A DNA stretch of 64,000 bases from JAFGOG01 sp034429215 (GCA_034429215.1 DAOUGI010000052.1:9854-73853), one strand, 5' to 3'; positions 19,537 to 28,185 are shown, counted from the first letter of the stretch. Program-made: numbers and translations. Notes: generated by a model not told the origin, from the letters alone.

Positions 19537-19956
19537 ATGGACGATAACCCTGTCGCCCGCATCCGAGTCCTGATCGTCGACGATAACGTTGCGGTGCGCA
19601 GCGCCCTGGCCACCTTCCTCCTCGCCTTCGACGATCTCGGGCTCGTCGGCCAAGCGGATGGCGGCCAAGAAGCCATCGATCTGTGCCTCCATACCCGGCC
19701 CGACGTGGTGCTGATGGACCTGTCCACGCCGGGCATGGGCAGCGCCGCCGCCATTCGCGCCGTCCGCCGCCGCTGGCCCAACATCCAGGTCATCGCCCTC
19801 ACTACCTTCCAGGACATCGACTTGGCCCGCGAAGCCATAGAGGCCGGAGCCATCTGCTGCCTGCTCAAGAATGTCTCGGCCGACGAGCTGGCCGAGGCCA
19901 TCCGTGCCGCCTACGCCTCTGCTCTTGACCCAGCGTCGGCCATGACATCGTCCTGA
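19537..19956 (+). CDS. Stand-alone receiver-domain protein
   Basis: 139 residues that are almost entirely a receiver domain: D15/D16, phospho-acceptor D61 (VVLMDL), switch Thr in LTTF and Lys in LLKN. It is clearly related to the regulator at 3509 (shared ALATFLLA-F/Y-DDL and KN-ADELA-AIRAAYA). The helix-turn-helix output half is missing and no remnant is seen downstream. ATG 19537 lies two bases after the ATPase stop. It may act as a phosphate sink, a partner-binding switch or a competitor for the kinase at 381. Confidence 0.85.
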   Translation: MDDNPVARIRVLIVDDNVAVRSALATFLLAFDDLGLVGQADGGQEAIDLCLHTRPDVVLMDLSTPGMGSAAAIRAVRRRWPNIQVIALTTFQDIDLAREAIEAGAICCLLKNVSADELAEAIRAAYASALDPASAMTSS

Positions 19957-20080
19957 GCCGACATCACCTCCACCCGCAGGCTTAAGCCTTCGCGTCAAAC
20001 GCTGCAACAGAAAAACACTGCCCATCTCCTCCCGCTACCACCAGGCAGCAGGTATCCGCGTATCCGTGAGTAATCCGACT

Positions 20081-20109
20081 TTGACACAGATCTGGAGTTA
20101 TGATATAAG
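20081..20109 (+). promoter_or_regulatory. Sigma-70-type promoter for the CDGSH gene
   Basis: TTGACA at 20081-20086 and TATAAG at 20104-20109, 17 bases apart. The predicted leader is about 38 bases with GAGGAGG before the GTG start. The remaining bases of this gap (19957-20080) show nothing recognisable. Confidence 0.75.
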
Positions 20110-20153
20110 GGCCTTGCCTTGTAAGGCGAATACCCAACATCGAGGAGGATTCT

Positions 20154-20366
20154 GTGCCAGAACTTAAGATCAAAGCGCGCGAGAACGGTCCGTGGATGGT
20201 TCCCGGACCGGCCGAGTGTCTCATGGCAGAGGCACAGCAGACGCTTGCAGGCGAGATCGTATACCTATGCCGGTGTGGCGCATCGAGCAAAAAACCGTTC
20301 TGTGACGGCAGCCACCGCGCGATAGAATTCGAGGCGCCCGAGGTCGAGCTAACCTTGACCCAGTAA
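20154..20366 (+). CDS. CDGSH iron-sulfur domain protein
   Basis: 70 residues. CRCGASSKKPFCDGSH is the complete CDGSH 2Fe-2S ligand motif (three Cys, one His). There is no signal peptide, so it is predicted to be cytoplasmic, in electron transfer or iron-sulfur handling. GTG 20154 is used, with GAGGAGG just upstream. It has its own consensus promoter and precedes a cytochrome c gene that also has its own promoter. Confidence 0.92.
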   Translation: MPELKIKARENGPWMVPGPAECLMAEAQQTLAGEIVYLCRCGASSKKPFCDGSHRAIEFEAPEVELTLTQ

Positions 20367-20416
20367 AACCCCCGGCGTCTCTCCGGCATCGATTGCCCCA
20401 ACCCCGCCCTCAGGGC

Positions 20417-20445
20417 TTGCCGAAACCACTTCTGTATGGTAGAAT
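20417..20445 (+). promoter_or_regulatory. Extended -10 promoter for the cytochrome gene
   Basis: TTGCCG at 20417-20422 and TAGAAT at 20440-20445, 17 bases apart, with TGG immediately before the -10 (extended -10). It lies 50 bases before the start codon. Confidence 0.6.
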
Positions 20446-20495
20446 GCAGGCGCCGTGGCAGTATACGCCCATCATCCATTGAGGAGGAGAAGCCA

Positions 20496-20858
20496 ATGCG
20501 TACCTCGACAGTTGCCCTGCTCTTGGTGTTGACCCTGGCCTTGGTCGGCCTGGCGGCCTGCGGCGCCGATACTGCGTCCGACGTTTCCGGCAGCAAAGGT
20601 GAGGCCACGGCCGGAGAAGCCTTGTTCAAGCTCGAATGCGCCAATTGCCACTCAGTCGTGCAGGGCGCCGACCTGATCGGCCCGTCGCTGGCCGGCATCG
20701 GGGCCGAGGACGAGCAGAGCCTGCGCGAGGCGATTGTCAACCCCGATGCTGAACTGACGTCCGGCTTTGAAAAGGGCATCATGCCCGGTTCATTTGGCGA
20801 ACAGCTCACACCGCAGCAGATCAACGACCTGATTGCCTATCTGCTTACCCTGAGATAA
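20496..20858 (+). CDS. Lipoprotein c-type cytochrome
   Basis: 120 residues: a lipoprotein signal with lipobox LAAC (Cys22), then a class I cytochrome c domain with CANCH (C48, C51, H52) and a probable axial Met96 in GIMPG. It should be membrane-tethered outside the cytoplasm, carrying electrons. ATG 20496 is preceded by GAGGAGGAG; the frame extends upstream but lacks a signal there. It could accept or donate electrons for an exported oxidase such as the multicopper proteins, though only proximity supports this. Confidence 0.93.
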   Translation: MRTSTVALLLVLTLALVGLAACGADTASDVSGSKGEATAGEALFKLECANCHSVVQGADLIGPSLAGIGAEDEQSLREAIVNPDAELTSGFEKGIMPGSFGEQLTPQQINDLIAYLLTLR

Positions 20859-20877
20859 ACAAATCAAGGAGGAACCT

Positions 20878-21828
20878 ATGATCGTAACAACCCAGGAACT
20901 GTTCAAGCTTGCCTACGGCCATTTCGCCGTCGGCGCCTACAACATCAACAACATGGAGCAGACCCTTGGCCTGTTCCAGGGCTGTATCAGCTCGCAAGCG
21001 CCGTTCATCATCCAGATCTCCAAAGGCGCCCGCGACTATGCCAAGGTCAAGCTGCTCGAGGCCCTCATCCGAGGCGCCGAAGAGCTGTACCCCGATGCCA
21101 TCTTTGCCGTTCACCTCGACCATGGCGACGAGGCCACCTGCTACGACTGCATCGACTCGGGTTTTTACAGCTCGGTGATGATCGATGCTTCCGGCGAGCC
21201 CTTTGAGGGTAACGTCGCCACCACCCGCCGCATCGTCGAGAGAGCCCACGCCAAGGGCATCAGCGTCGAGGCCGAGCTGGGCATGTTGGGCGGCGTCGAG
21301 GAACACGTCAAGGTCGACGAGAAGAACGCCATGCTGACCGACCCCGACGAGGCCGCCGAGTTCGTCCGCCTCACCGGCTGTGACAGCCTGGCCGTCGCCA
21401 TCGGCACCAGCCACGGCGCCTACAAGTTTACGGGCAGCCAGAGCCTCCACTTTGACCGCCTGGCTGAGATCCAGCAACGCCTGCCCGGCTTTCCTTTGGT
21501 CATGCACGGCTCCTCGTCCGTCCCGATCGAGGAGGTCCAACGCATCAACGCCGCCGGCGGCAAGCTGAACCCCTCGGCCAAGGGTGTCAATGAAGACGAG
21601 TTTGTCAAGGCCGTTCCGCTGGGCGTGGTCAAGGTCAACATTGACACCGACGGCCGGCTGGTATGGACCCGTGTCCATCGCGAGTTCTTCCGCGACCAAC
21701 CGGAAAAGTTCGACTTTCGCTCTCCGGGCAAGATCTTTGTCGGCGAGTATGCCAAGTTCATCGCCCACAAGAACGAAAAGCTCGGCTCGGCCGGCCAACT
21801 GACCGCCGTCCGCGCCGCGGTAAGCTGA
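20878..21828 (+). CDS. fba: Class II fructose-bisphosphate aldolase
   Basis: 316 residues. It splits fructose-1,6-bisphosphate to dihydroxyacetone phosphate and glyceraldehyde-3-phosphate. Zinc-site and substrate motifs are visible: AVHLDHGDE (H82), EAELGMLGG, GTSHGAYK and VMHGSSS. Length and motifs fit the class II family; a tagatose-bisphosphate aldolase is a less likely alternative. AAGGAGG precedes ATG 20878. It is only 19 bases after the cytochrome gene and is followed by a terminator, then ribulose-phosphate epimerase. Confidence 0.93.
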   Translation: MIVTTQELFKLAYGHFAVGAYNINNMEQTLGLFQGCISSQAPFIIQISKGARDYAKVKLLEALIRGAEELYPDAIFAVHLDHGDEATCYDCIDSGFYSSVMIDASGEPFEGNVATTRRIVERAHAKGISVEAELGMLGGVEEHVKVDEKNAMLTDPDEAAEFVRLTGCDSLAVAIGTSHGAYKFTGSQSLHFDRLAEIQQRLPGFPLVMHGSSSVPIEEVQRINAAGGKLNPSAKGVNEDEFVKAVPLGVVKVNIDTDGRLVWTRVHREFFRDQPEKFDFRSPGKIFVGEYAKFIAHKNEKLGSAGQLTAVRAAVS

Positions 21829-21833
21829 TCTGA

Positions 21834-21887
21834 GAAACCGGGTTTCTTCCCTGGCTCCCTGGCGGGCAAGAAACCCGATTTCTTTTT
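21834..21887 (+). terminator. Rho-independent terminator after fba
   Basis: Arms 21834-21848 and 21868-21882 pair with one mismatch around a 19-base loop, followed by TTTTT at 21883-21887. The stem core, AAACCGGGTTTCTT, resembles the hairpin at 41172-41212. Confidence 0.75.
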
Positions 21888-21904
21888 GACAAGGAGCGAA
21901 CAAC

Positions 21905-22582
21905 GTGCCGGTCAGAATCGCCGCATCGATCCTATCCGCCGACTTTAGCCGCCTGGGCGACCAGGTCCGCGAGGCCCAGGCCGCCGGCCTGGACTGGATC
22001 CATGTCGACGTCATGGACGGCCATTTTGTGCCCAACATGACCGTCGGCCCGCTGGTCGTCGGTGCCCTGCGGCCGATCGTCCGCGGGTTTATCGACGTGC
22101 ACCTGATGGTCGAGCAGCCAGAGCGGCTCATTCCCGACTTTGCCCAGGCCGGCGCGGACCTCCTCAACGTCCACGTCGAGGTCACACCCAACCTGCACCG
22201 CACCATCCAGCAGATCAAAGAGCTGGACTGCAAGGCCGGCGTGACCCTCAACCCGGCCACTCCGTTGTCCAGCCTCGATGAGATCCTGCCCGACCTCGAC
22301 CTGGTGCTGCTGATGTCGGTCAACCCCGGATTTGGCGGGCAGGAGTATATCCCGTCGAGCACGGCCAAGATCGCCCGCCTGCGCCGCATCCTCGACGAGC
22401 GCGGCTTGACCGGCGTAGAGATCCAGGTCGACGGCGGCATCAAGGCCCACAACGTCGCCGAGGTCGCCGGAGCTGGCGCCACCTGCCTGGTGATCGGCTC
22501 GGCCCTGTACAACGACCGCGCCCCGCTGGCCGACAACCTGGCCGCCATCTGGGCCGCGCTGGCCGAATCCAGCCGTCACTGA
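21905..22582 (+). CDS. rpe: Ribulose-phosphate 3-epimerase
   Basis: 225 residues with the family hallmarks ASILSADF, HVDVMDGHFVPN, HLMVE, MSVNPGFGGQ and QVDGGI. It interconverts ribulose-5-phosphate and xylulose-5-phosphate in the pentose phosphate or Calvin pathway. The start is GTG 21905, with AAGGAG upstream. It lies behind the fba terminator, so expression may depend on readthrough or a local promoter I cannot identify. It converges on the minus-strand surface-protein cluster. Confidence 0.95.
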   Translation: MPVRIAASILSADFSRLGDQVREAQAAGLDWIHVDVMDGHFVPNMTVGPLVVGALRPIVRGFIDVHLMVEQPERLIPDFAQAGADLLNVHVEVTPNLHRTIQQIKELDCKAGVTLNPATPLSSLDEILPDLDLVLLMSVNPGFGGQEYIPSSTAKIARLRRILDERGLTGVEIQVDGGIKAHNVAEVAGAGATCLVIGSALYNDRAPLADNLAAIWAALAESSRH

Positions 22583-22643
22583 AATAGACGGACACGCTCC
22601 ACTCAGAGTCAAGAATGGCCGTTGGCCGCAGATCCTTGCGCCC

Positions 22644-22922
22644 TTACCACTGCCGCATCACGCATGGCAGGTAGGTGCAGCAACAGCCGCTTCCAGCCAG
22701 CTCGGACGCCGCCGGCCCCAACAAGCGATAGCCCTCACCACTCGCCGTGCCGCTCACCTGCCAGGTAGTGGTCGTCAGGCGGTAACCATCGCCCGAGGCC
22801 ATCCCACTCTCGACCTCGTATGGGCCGGTTGATTGGGCCTGCACGCCGCCCGCGAGCAGACCGGCGAGCAGCGCGCAGCAGACGACGAGTCCCAGGACAC
22901 GAAAGGTAACCCCTTTTGTCAT
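22644..22922 (-). CDS. Small exported protein with a Cys-rich YLP tail
   Basis: 92 residues: a signal peptide, two related segments (SGDGYRLTTTTWQVSG and SGEGYRLLGPA), then GCCCTYLPCVMRQW at the very end. The glycine/beta segments resemble the GG-rich repeat proteins common in Chloroflexota. The tail is a Cys-rich variant of the YLP motif seen in other exported proteins of this window. AGGAGA lies upstream of ATG 22922. It follows the 506-residue gene by ten bases and is probably its operon partner. Function unknown. Confidence 0.72.
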   Translation of the reverse strand: MTKGVTFRVLGLVVCCALLAGLLAGGVQAQSTGPYEVESGMASGDGYRLTTTTWQVSGTASGEGYRLLGPAASELAGSGCCCTYLPCVMRQW

Positions 22923-22932
22923 CGTTTGTCTC

Positions 22933-24453
22933 CTAATCCTCTTCTTCCTCACCGCCGGTGTCCGCCGGCTCCAGTCGTGCGTCCTCGTTGCCCTGCCGCT
23001 TGGCGACGAGGCGATAGTCAAAGACGATGCTGCACCTCTGCCCGCCCATAGCCCTGACTGTGAACGACCCTGGCGTCTTGTCCGCGACATACAGCGGGCA
23101 GTCGCCCAGCGGCGTGAGGAACACCTGGTACTCGGCCAGGCTCACCATCTGGGAGAAGACCGGCTCGATCGTCACCGTCGCCTGGCCATCCACCAGTTGG
23201 GCCGTGCCGAAATCCTCGATCCAGTCGCCCGTGGCCTGGACGGCGTAGGTGGCGCGAGGCCCATAGGCGCCGGCCTCGGCGCTGGACATTGCTCCGCCCT
23301 TCTCACCCACCGTCCACACGGCGGTGTTGGCCCCGTTGTAGATCACGAACGTGCCGCTTTCATCGTCGTCTTCGTCGAGGTGTATGTGGGCTTCGTCGTA
23401 GCTGAAGAGCAGGATGTCGCTGCTGGTCATCTCCGGATAGGAGTAGATCCGGCCGTCGTCGCCGCTGCCATACACTCCCAGCACCAGGTCGGGAGCGGCA
23501 TTGTCCCCGCCGGCGGCATACAGGCCGGCTCCCCCTGCTACGTCGTTGCGAAAAAGACCCCCATAGTACATGGCGCTGACCGAGATGCCGGTCACGCCGT
23601 TGCCGCTTGCCGCCTGCACGCGCACACCATCCGAGTCCGACTGCTCCACGTACACGCCATACCACTCGGCCGAGTGCACGGTCACGCCGTCCAGGCCCGC
23701 ATAGCCGACGTACAGCCCACTGTCTTCAGCGCCGGCTACCTCGAAGCCATTCCGGTTGGGCGAAGGGCTGGTCAAGATGGGGTTGCCGGCCTCGTTCACG
23801 TACATGCCGTCGTCGCCGGCCGAGCCCACGTACACGCCGTCGTTGCCCGCCTCGTACACCTGCATGCCGACGCCGGCCGCGTGGTACACCAGCACGCCGT
23901 TGCTGCCCTCCGAGTCCACTTGCAGGCCGTCGCCGGCGCCGCTGTTGTAGATCCACAGCCCATCGCCGGCGGCGCTCCCGCTCCACACCTCGCCAAAGTG
24001 GTCGTGCGGGCAGGCGGCGTCGGCCGCTGCGCCGGCCGGCGCAGCGGCGCTCACCCGCTGGCGCGGGGTCAGCGCCGTGAAACCGGCCTCGCCCGGCCCG
24101 CGCACCCCCACCGCCAGCCACAAGGTCCGGCCATCAAGGACGGCGGGCGGAATGGAAGTGTCGCTGCCAAGGGACGCGGAGAACGATCCACCCTTCACCG
24201 CCACCCCTGTCTGCACCTCCGACCACAGCGGCTCGCCGCTGCTCTCGGCTGCGTACAGGGCAAAGGACAGATCGTAGGCTCCCTCGGCCGCCGGCTGCCC
24301 GGCCTCGTCGCTGAGGCGGCCGGCGTAGGGGATGGTTGTCCTGGCTGACCCGGCGCTCGACTCGGGCAAAGCGCGCGCGGACTGGCCAACGCCCACGGCC
24401 AGCAGCACAGCGCTGGCGACCAGGATAGTGAGTGCGATTCTTTTGGTAGACAC
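22933..24453 (-). CDS. Exported adhesin-like repeat protein with shared N- and C-terminal modules
   Basis: 506 residues: a signal peptide, then an N-terminal module (about 35-135) with IPYAGRLSDEAGQ, YDLSF and LWSEVQTGV. A CPHDHFGE linker follows, then loose repeats of the form GVxVxSAGxDGVYV (about 155-300) suggesting a beta-helix or fibre. The C-terminal module (about 395-490) has DWIEDFGTAQL and YRLVAKRQGNEDARL. The N-terminal module recurs in the proteins at 26019 and 28466, the C-terminal one at 28466. An acidic tail (EEEED) ends the protein. GTG 24453 is chosen because GGAGGA lies just before it. Probably surface fibre or adhesin; ligand unknown. Confidence 0.75.
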   Translation of the reverse strand: MSTKRIALTILVASAVLLAVGVGQSARALPESSAGSARTTIPYAGRLSDEAGQPAAEGAYDLSFALYAAESSGEPLWSEVQTGVAVKGGSFSASLGSDTSIPPAVLDGRTLWLAVGVRGPGEAGFTALTPRQRVSAAAPAGAAADAACPHDHFGEVWSGSAAGDGLWIYNSGAGDGLQVDSEGSNGVLVYHAAGVGMQVYEAGNDGVYVGSAGDDGMYVNEAGNPILTSPSPNRNGFEVAGAEDSGLYVGYAGLDGVTVHSAEWYGVYVEQSDSDGVRVQAASGNGVTGISVSAMYYGGLFRNDVAGGAGLYAAGGDNAAPDLVLGVYGSGDDGRIYSYPEMTSSDILLFSYDEAHIHLDEDDDESGTFVIYNGANTAVWTVGEKGGAMSSAEAGAYGPRATYAVQATGDWIEDFGTAQLVDGQATVTIEPVFSQMVSLAEYQVFLTPLGDCPLYVADKTPGSFTVRAMGGQRCSIVFDYRLVAKRQGNEDARLEPADTGGEEEED

Positions 24454-24471
24454 TGTTCCTCCTTCAACTTG

Positions 24472-24506
24472 ATTCAATCTTGAATGGTAGTGGGACATGC
24501 TGTCAA
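24472..24506 (-). promoter_or_regulatory. Possible promoter and dyad for the 506-residue gene
   Basis: On the minus strand TTGACA (24501-24506) lies upstream of a poor -10 near 24477-24482. A small palindrome, ATTCAA-TC-TTGAAT (24472-24485), covers the -10 region. The -35 is consensus; the -10 is not. Confidence 0.35.
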
Positions 24507-24537
24507 CGGATTTCCTTCGCTACCCCCTCAACTATGC

Positions 24538-25953
24538 TCAGGACGACGTCAGCGGCAGGTAGATTCGATACTCCACCTCCCAGCCGGCCTCGTACGCCCC
24601 GATGTCGTAGCCGGGCGTGCCGTCCCCATCGCCGTCCTGGGGCCGGGGGTGCCCGTCGAAATCGTCGGCTGGGGCAGCCAGGGAAGAGCCGGCGTCTATG
24701 GCCGGCGAGCCGGGCTGCAGGTGATAGTTCCCCATCAATGGGTTCACGAACGAGGGCGACACATCAACCAGGTCGCCTACGCCATAGAACTCGAACTCGG
24801 GGTCACGATCCCCGTCAGTCAGGTTGTGATCCACCGTCAGCTCGGGCAAAACACTAGGGTCGGCAGCCATCTGCGAATAGATATTCTGGCTACAGACGTT
24901 GTTGCGGATGACCACGTTCTGTACCTGCGTGTTCTCGATGCCGATCCCCCCACCCCAGCCATTACGCCCATTGTAGGCAAAGGTGTTGTTGATGATGGTG
25001 ATGTCCTGGAACGGGTGCGTCGCAACGCAGCAGGCCGACAGCCACAGGCCCACCAGGTTGCCGTAGGCGATGTTGTTGTACAGGCGGATATTTTCCAACA
25101 GCCCGCCCTGCTCCGAAGCCAGTGAAAAGCCCATCGCCTCGACGTCGTGGACGAGGTTCTGATACACCTCGATGTCGAACAGGTGCTCGGCCTCAGCATC
25201 CACGTAGATGCCCACGTGGTTCAGGTTGTACACATGATTGCCGTACACCTTCCCGTGGGACGAGGCGTCTTTGACGGAAAGCCCCTCTTTGCCCACCGTC
25301 CCAGGCATGACATCGTGGATCTGGTTGTAGCGCACCTCGAAGGTGTCGGTGCTGCTGATGGAGATATGCTCTTGCCAGGGGCCGGTGCAGGCCCCGACCA
25401 CCTCGTTGCCGTTCACGATGATGTGGTCGCTGTTCCACGAAGAGATGCCCGACGTGTAGGTGTCATAGGTGTAGTTATGCTCGATAGTGACGTGGCTGGA
25501 GCTGTCGGCGACGATGCCGTAGTAACTCGAGTGGATCACCTGCAAGCCAGACACGCAGATGTAATCCCGCCCCGCAAGGTCGAACAGCCCGCCATATTCT
25601 GGCACGACCACACCCGTTCCGTCAACGATGGCCGTCTCGCCCGGGTAGGCGGCATAGGTGATGGGCTGGCCGGCGCTGCCCGAGTTCTGGGGAATCACAT
25701 GTTCCGGGTAGGCGCCGGCGCGGATATAGACGGTATCGCCGGCAGTCAGGGTATCAGCCGCGCGCTGAATGGTGCGCCAGGGCAGGTCGATCGTTCCCGG
25801 GTTGTCGTCGTCGCCGGCCAGGGACACGTAATAGGTGCCGCCAAGTGTGGGTCGCTGAATCGAGGGCTGCGTGCCGGCCGGCCTGGAGCTGGCGCCGGCC
25901 AGCAGCAGGATTGCCATCGTGGCCAACAGTACCGGCGTTCGTTTCCTGCCCAT
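24538..25953 (-). CDS. Secreted right-handed beta-helix protein
   Basis: 471 residues with a signal peptide, a DUF1565-like start (YYVSLAGDDDNPGT, PWRTIQRAAD) and a long right-handed parallel beta-helix with repeated NNxI/NxV turns. LQPGSPAIDAGS and a calcium-like DGDGDGTPGYDIGAYE segment follow, and the chain ends YRIYLPLTSS. Such helices occur in polysaccharide lyases and surface proteins; no catalytic site can be assigned. ATG 25953 is preferred over GTG 25956, using the AGGTGAGG site. The LQPGSPAIDAG segment resembles LAAGSPAINAG in the giant protein at 4361. Confidence 0.82.
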   Translation of the reverse strand: MGRKRTPVLLATMAILLLAGASSRPAGTQPSIQRPTLGGTYYVSLAGDDDNPGTIDLPWRTIQRAADTLTAGDTVYIRAGAYPEHVIPQNSGSAGQPITYAAYPGETAIVDGTGVVVPEYGGLFDLAGRDYICVSGLQVIHSSYYGIVADSSSHVTIEHNYTYDTYTSGISSWNSDHIIVNGNEVVGACTGPWQEHISISSTDTFEVRYNQIHDVMPGTVGKEGLSVKDASSHGKVYGNHVYNLNHVGIYVDAEAEHLFDIEVYQNLVHDVEAMGFSLASEQGGLLENIRLYNNIAYGNLVGLWLSACCVATHPFQDITIINNTFAYNGRNGWGGGIGIENTQVQNVVIRNNVCSQNIYSQMAADPSVLPELTVDHNLTDGDRDPEFEFYGVGDLVDVSPSFVNPLMGNYHLQPGSPAIDAGSSLAAPADDFDGHPRPQDGDGDGTPGYDIGAYEAGWEVEYRIYLPLTSS

Positions 25954-26018
25954 CACTTGTCCTCACCTTTCGGAGCCGTGTATATCGCTGATCAACCGTC
26001 TTCTCATCGAACCGTCTG

Positions 26019-27470
26019 CTACTGCAGCGTCACCAACACCAGGATCTGTCCGGTGCCAGAGTCCAGGGGTTCCAGGGCTTTGCCCAGGATCGTGCCCCGT
26101 GGCGCACTGTCGTCGGCGCGCATGGCGTGGCCCGGTGTGGTAGAGGTAACCAACAGGTCGCCTACGTGGATGGGTCCGTTTTCGGCCGAGACCTTGCAGG
26201 ACACGACACCCATGATGGCGACCGGCACACCGCCGTCCAGAGCGTCGCCCGTCACGGACCGCCCACCCACGAATCCCGGCGTCGCCGAGTAGACGCCGAC
26301 CACGGCCGGAGAGTAGGCGGCCGAGGCGCGCTCCGCTGCTCCCTTGCCCGAGGCGCTGGCGACCAACACGTCGCCTGGCTCGTAGTTCGCTTTGTCGCCT
26401 TCGACCGGCATCGTAATGGCAAAATCGTTGGCCGGAGCACCAAAGCCGACCTTGGAGCGCACCTCGCCGGTGTTGAGCACGGCAAAGTCCTCGTCGCCTT
26501 TCTTGCCCGAGCCGTAATATACCCCTCCCACGGGGCCGACGACGTGCACCCCATCCCAACCGGCGGTGTCCACAATGATGCCATCCTGAGCAGCAGAGTG
26601 GATCCACATACCCATCATGCCTGCCGAATAGACCGCCACACCGGCGGAGGTAGCGGAAAGCACGTAGACCCCGCTCGTGCCGGCTGAGGAGATGTAGAGA
26701 CCGGCGCTGCCGGAGCCGTCTACGTAGATGCTATGGCCGTTGTCGCTGTGGGCAAAGACGCCAGTACCGTTTACGCTCTCGCCCTTGACGCCGGCGCCAC
26801 CGGCGCTGCGTCCGGCCACGCCGTAGCCGCCGCCGGTGTTGTTCCCATACACGCCGCTCTTGTTCAGGTCGCCGGACTCACCGACCACACCGTCGCCGGT
26901 GTCGCTCTTTCCGGCCACGCCGGTGCCACCGGCCTTTGTATTCTGCACAAAAAGGCCGTCGATCGCTGCCCCGCTGTCGCCGATCCACAACTCCCCCAGG
27001 TGGTCGTGGGGGCAGGCTGCGCCGGCGGTTGGCGCGGCCGCGCTTACCCGCTGACGGGGGGCCAAGCTGGTAAATCCAGCCTCGCTGGGGCCGCGCACGC
27101 TCACGGCCAGCCATAAGGCCTGGCCGCCGAGAACGGCGGCCGGGATCGGGGTGACGCTGCCCAGGGAGACGGAGAAGGATCCGCCCTTCACCACCACCCC
27201 TGTCTGCACCTCCGACCAGAGCGGCTCGCCAACGGTCTCGTCCGCGTACAGGGTAAAGGACAGGTCATAGGCTCCCTCGACCACCGACTGGCCGGCCTCG
27301 TCGCTGAGGCGGCCGGCGTAGGGGATGGTGGTACCCGCCCACGGCTGGGCGGTGTCTGCCGCGCCGGCCGGGTCAGCAACTCTGCCCGGCCCCTGCGCCT
27401 GGCCGAGACCCGCCGTTACGGCCACCAGTACAGCCAGCACCAGCATGCCAATGAACAAGCGACCTTTCAT
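26019..27470 (-). CDS. Exported adhesin-like repeat protein, paralogue with a different C-terminus
   Basis: 483 residues. The N-terminal half is a close paralogue of the protein at 22933: IPYAGRLSDEAGQ, YDLSF, LWSEVQTGV and CPHDHLGE. Repeats of the GVxGxS and SAGxSGVYV type follow (about 160-300). The C-terminal domain differs: GDVLVAS, AYSPAVVGVYS, AIMGVVSCKV and PIHVGDLLVTS, ending in GQILVLVTLQ. That domain is found in varied bacterial fibre-like proteins. The second ATG (27470) is chosen for its six-base spacing from AGGAGG; ATG 27473 is possible. It suggests exchange of C-terminal modules behind a conserved N-terminus. Confidence 0.75.
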   Translation of the reverse strand: MKGRLFIGMLVLAVLVAVTAGLGQAQGPGRVADPAGAADTAQPWAGTTIPYAGRLSDEAGQSVVEGAYDLSFTLYADETVGEPLWSEVQTGVVVKGGSFSVSLGSVTPIPAAVLGGQALWLAVSVRGPSEAGFTSLAPRQRVSAAAPTAGAACPHDHLGELWIGDSGAAIDGLFVQNTKAGGTGVAGKSDTGDGVVGESGDLNKSGVYGNNTGGGYGVAGRSAGGAGVKGESVNGTGVFAHSDNGHSIYVDGSGSAGLYISSAGTSGVYVLSATSAGVAVYSAGMMGMWIHSAAQDGIIVDTAGWDGVHVVGPVGGVYYGSGKKGDEDFAVLNTGEVRSKVGFGAPANDFAITMPVEGDKANYEPGDVLVASASGKGAAERASAAYSPAVVGVYSATPGFVGGRSVTGDALDGGVPVAIMGVVSCKVSAENGPIHVGDLLVTSTTPGHAMRADDSAPRGTILGKALEPLDSGTGQILVLVTLQ

Positions 27471-27603
27471 CATATACCTCCTGATTGGTAAACCGCTAGA
27501 TTGGTTGACCGGTCACGCATCGGGTTTCACATTTGGCGTTTGACGCATCACCTCCTTTTTTCATAGCCCTGGTAGACGAGGGGCTGTCGCCACTGCCTCT
27601 GCA

Positions 27604-27619
27604 TGTCCTGACCAGGACA
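27604..27619 (-). repeat. Small hairpin after the PLAT gene
   Basis: TGTCCTG (27604-27610) and CAGGACA (27613-27619) are perfect inverted arms with a two-base centre, 21 bases beyond the minus-strand PLAT gene's stop. There is no T-run. The rest of the gap 27471-27640 shows nothing recognisable. Confidence 0.3.
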
Positions 27620-27640
27620 GTAGGCGGCTACACGCGAGTG

Positions 27641-28003
27641 TTACGCTGGATCAAGTATCCGGTCAATCTGACCATCGTCCACATCGTAAGCAAGCCATCT
27701 GCCACACGGGAAGGCCCACTCATGGTCTGTGTCCTCATTGTGGACGGTTACCCGGTCCAGGAACCAACCAGGCTTGTTACCAGAGCCATCATGGCGGATT
27801 CTAACTCGCCGGATTTCACCGATGTCTCTCATCTCGATGCTGAAGACATCCGTGTGCCCCCTTTCGAAATTGTCATCGGCATTATCGAGGAGTCTCTCTC
27901 CGCTGTTGCCGTTAGTTCCAAATAGGGTAATGTATACATTGGCGTCTGTACCCGCATGTTCCACGGGACCAGTAACAACTGTGATTCTGTAGGTTGTAGG
28001 CAT
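27641..28003 (-). CDS. Small single PLAT/LH2-domain protein
   Basis: 120 residues, nearly all one PLAT/LH2 beta-sandwich: YRITVVTG, ANVYITLFG, FERGHTDVFSIE, IRRVRIRHD and WFLDRVTV. PLAT domains bind lipids or membrane-associated proteins, often with calcium. There is no signal peptide, unlike its neighbours, so it may be cytoplasmic or exported by another route. AAGGAGA precedes ATG 28003. The 182-base gap upstream (28004-28185) shows no clear promoter. Confidence 0.85.
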   Translation of the reverse strand: MPTTYRITVVTGPVEHAGTDANVYITLFGTNGNSGERLLDNADDNFERGHTDVFSIEMRDIGEIRRVRIRHDGSGNKPGWFLDRVTVHNEDTDHEWAFPCGRWLAYDVDDGQIDRILDPA

Positions 28004-28185
28004 CGCTCTATCTCCTTTCTTCTTGAGCCTGACTAGTTCTCAGATGTTCCGCATCGTCGGTCTAGCCACAAGTTAGTTATCCTAATAACTCCATAGACAC
28101 CTCCTGCAATCTATTACCGCGCTGGAACGCGCCGCCCAACTCGGGCGTCTCCCGTCTTGACATTTCCACAAAAATCGCCTGCTGT

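Noticed and set aside
22644..23090. A longer 148-residue form of the small Cys-rich YLP protein
   Set aside because: The extension overlaps the upstream gene and puts the signal peptide mid-protein; ATG 22922 has the ribosome site.
27604..27619. A hairpin considered as part of a tRNA
   Set aside because: No acceptor stem, anticodon loop or T-loop surrounds it; it is an isolated seven-base stem.
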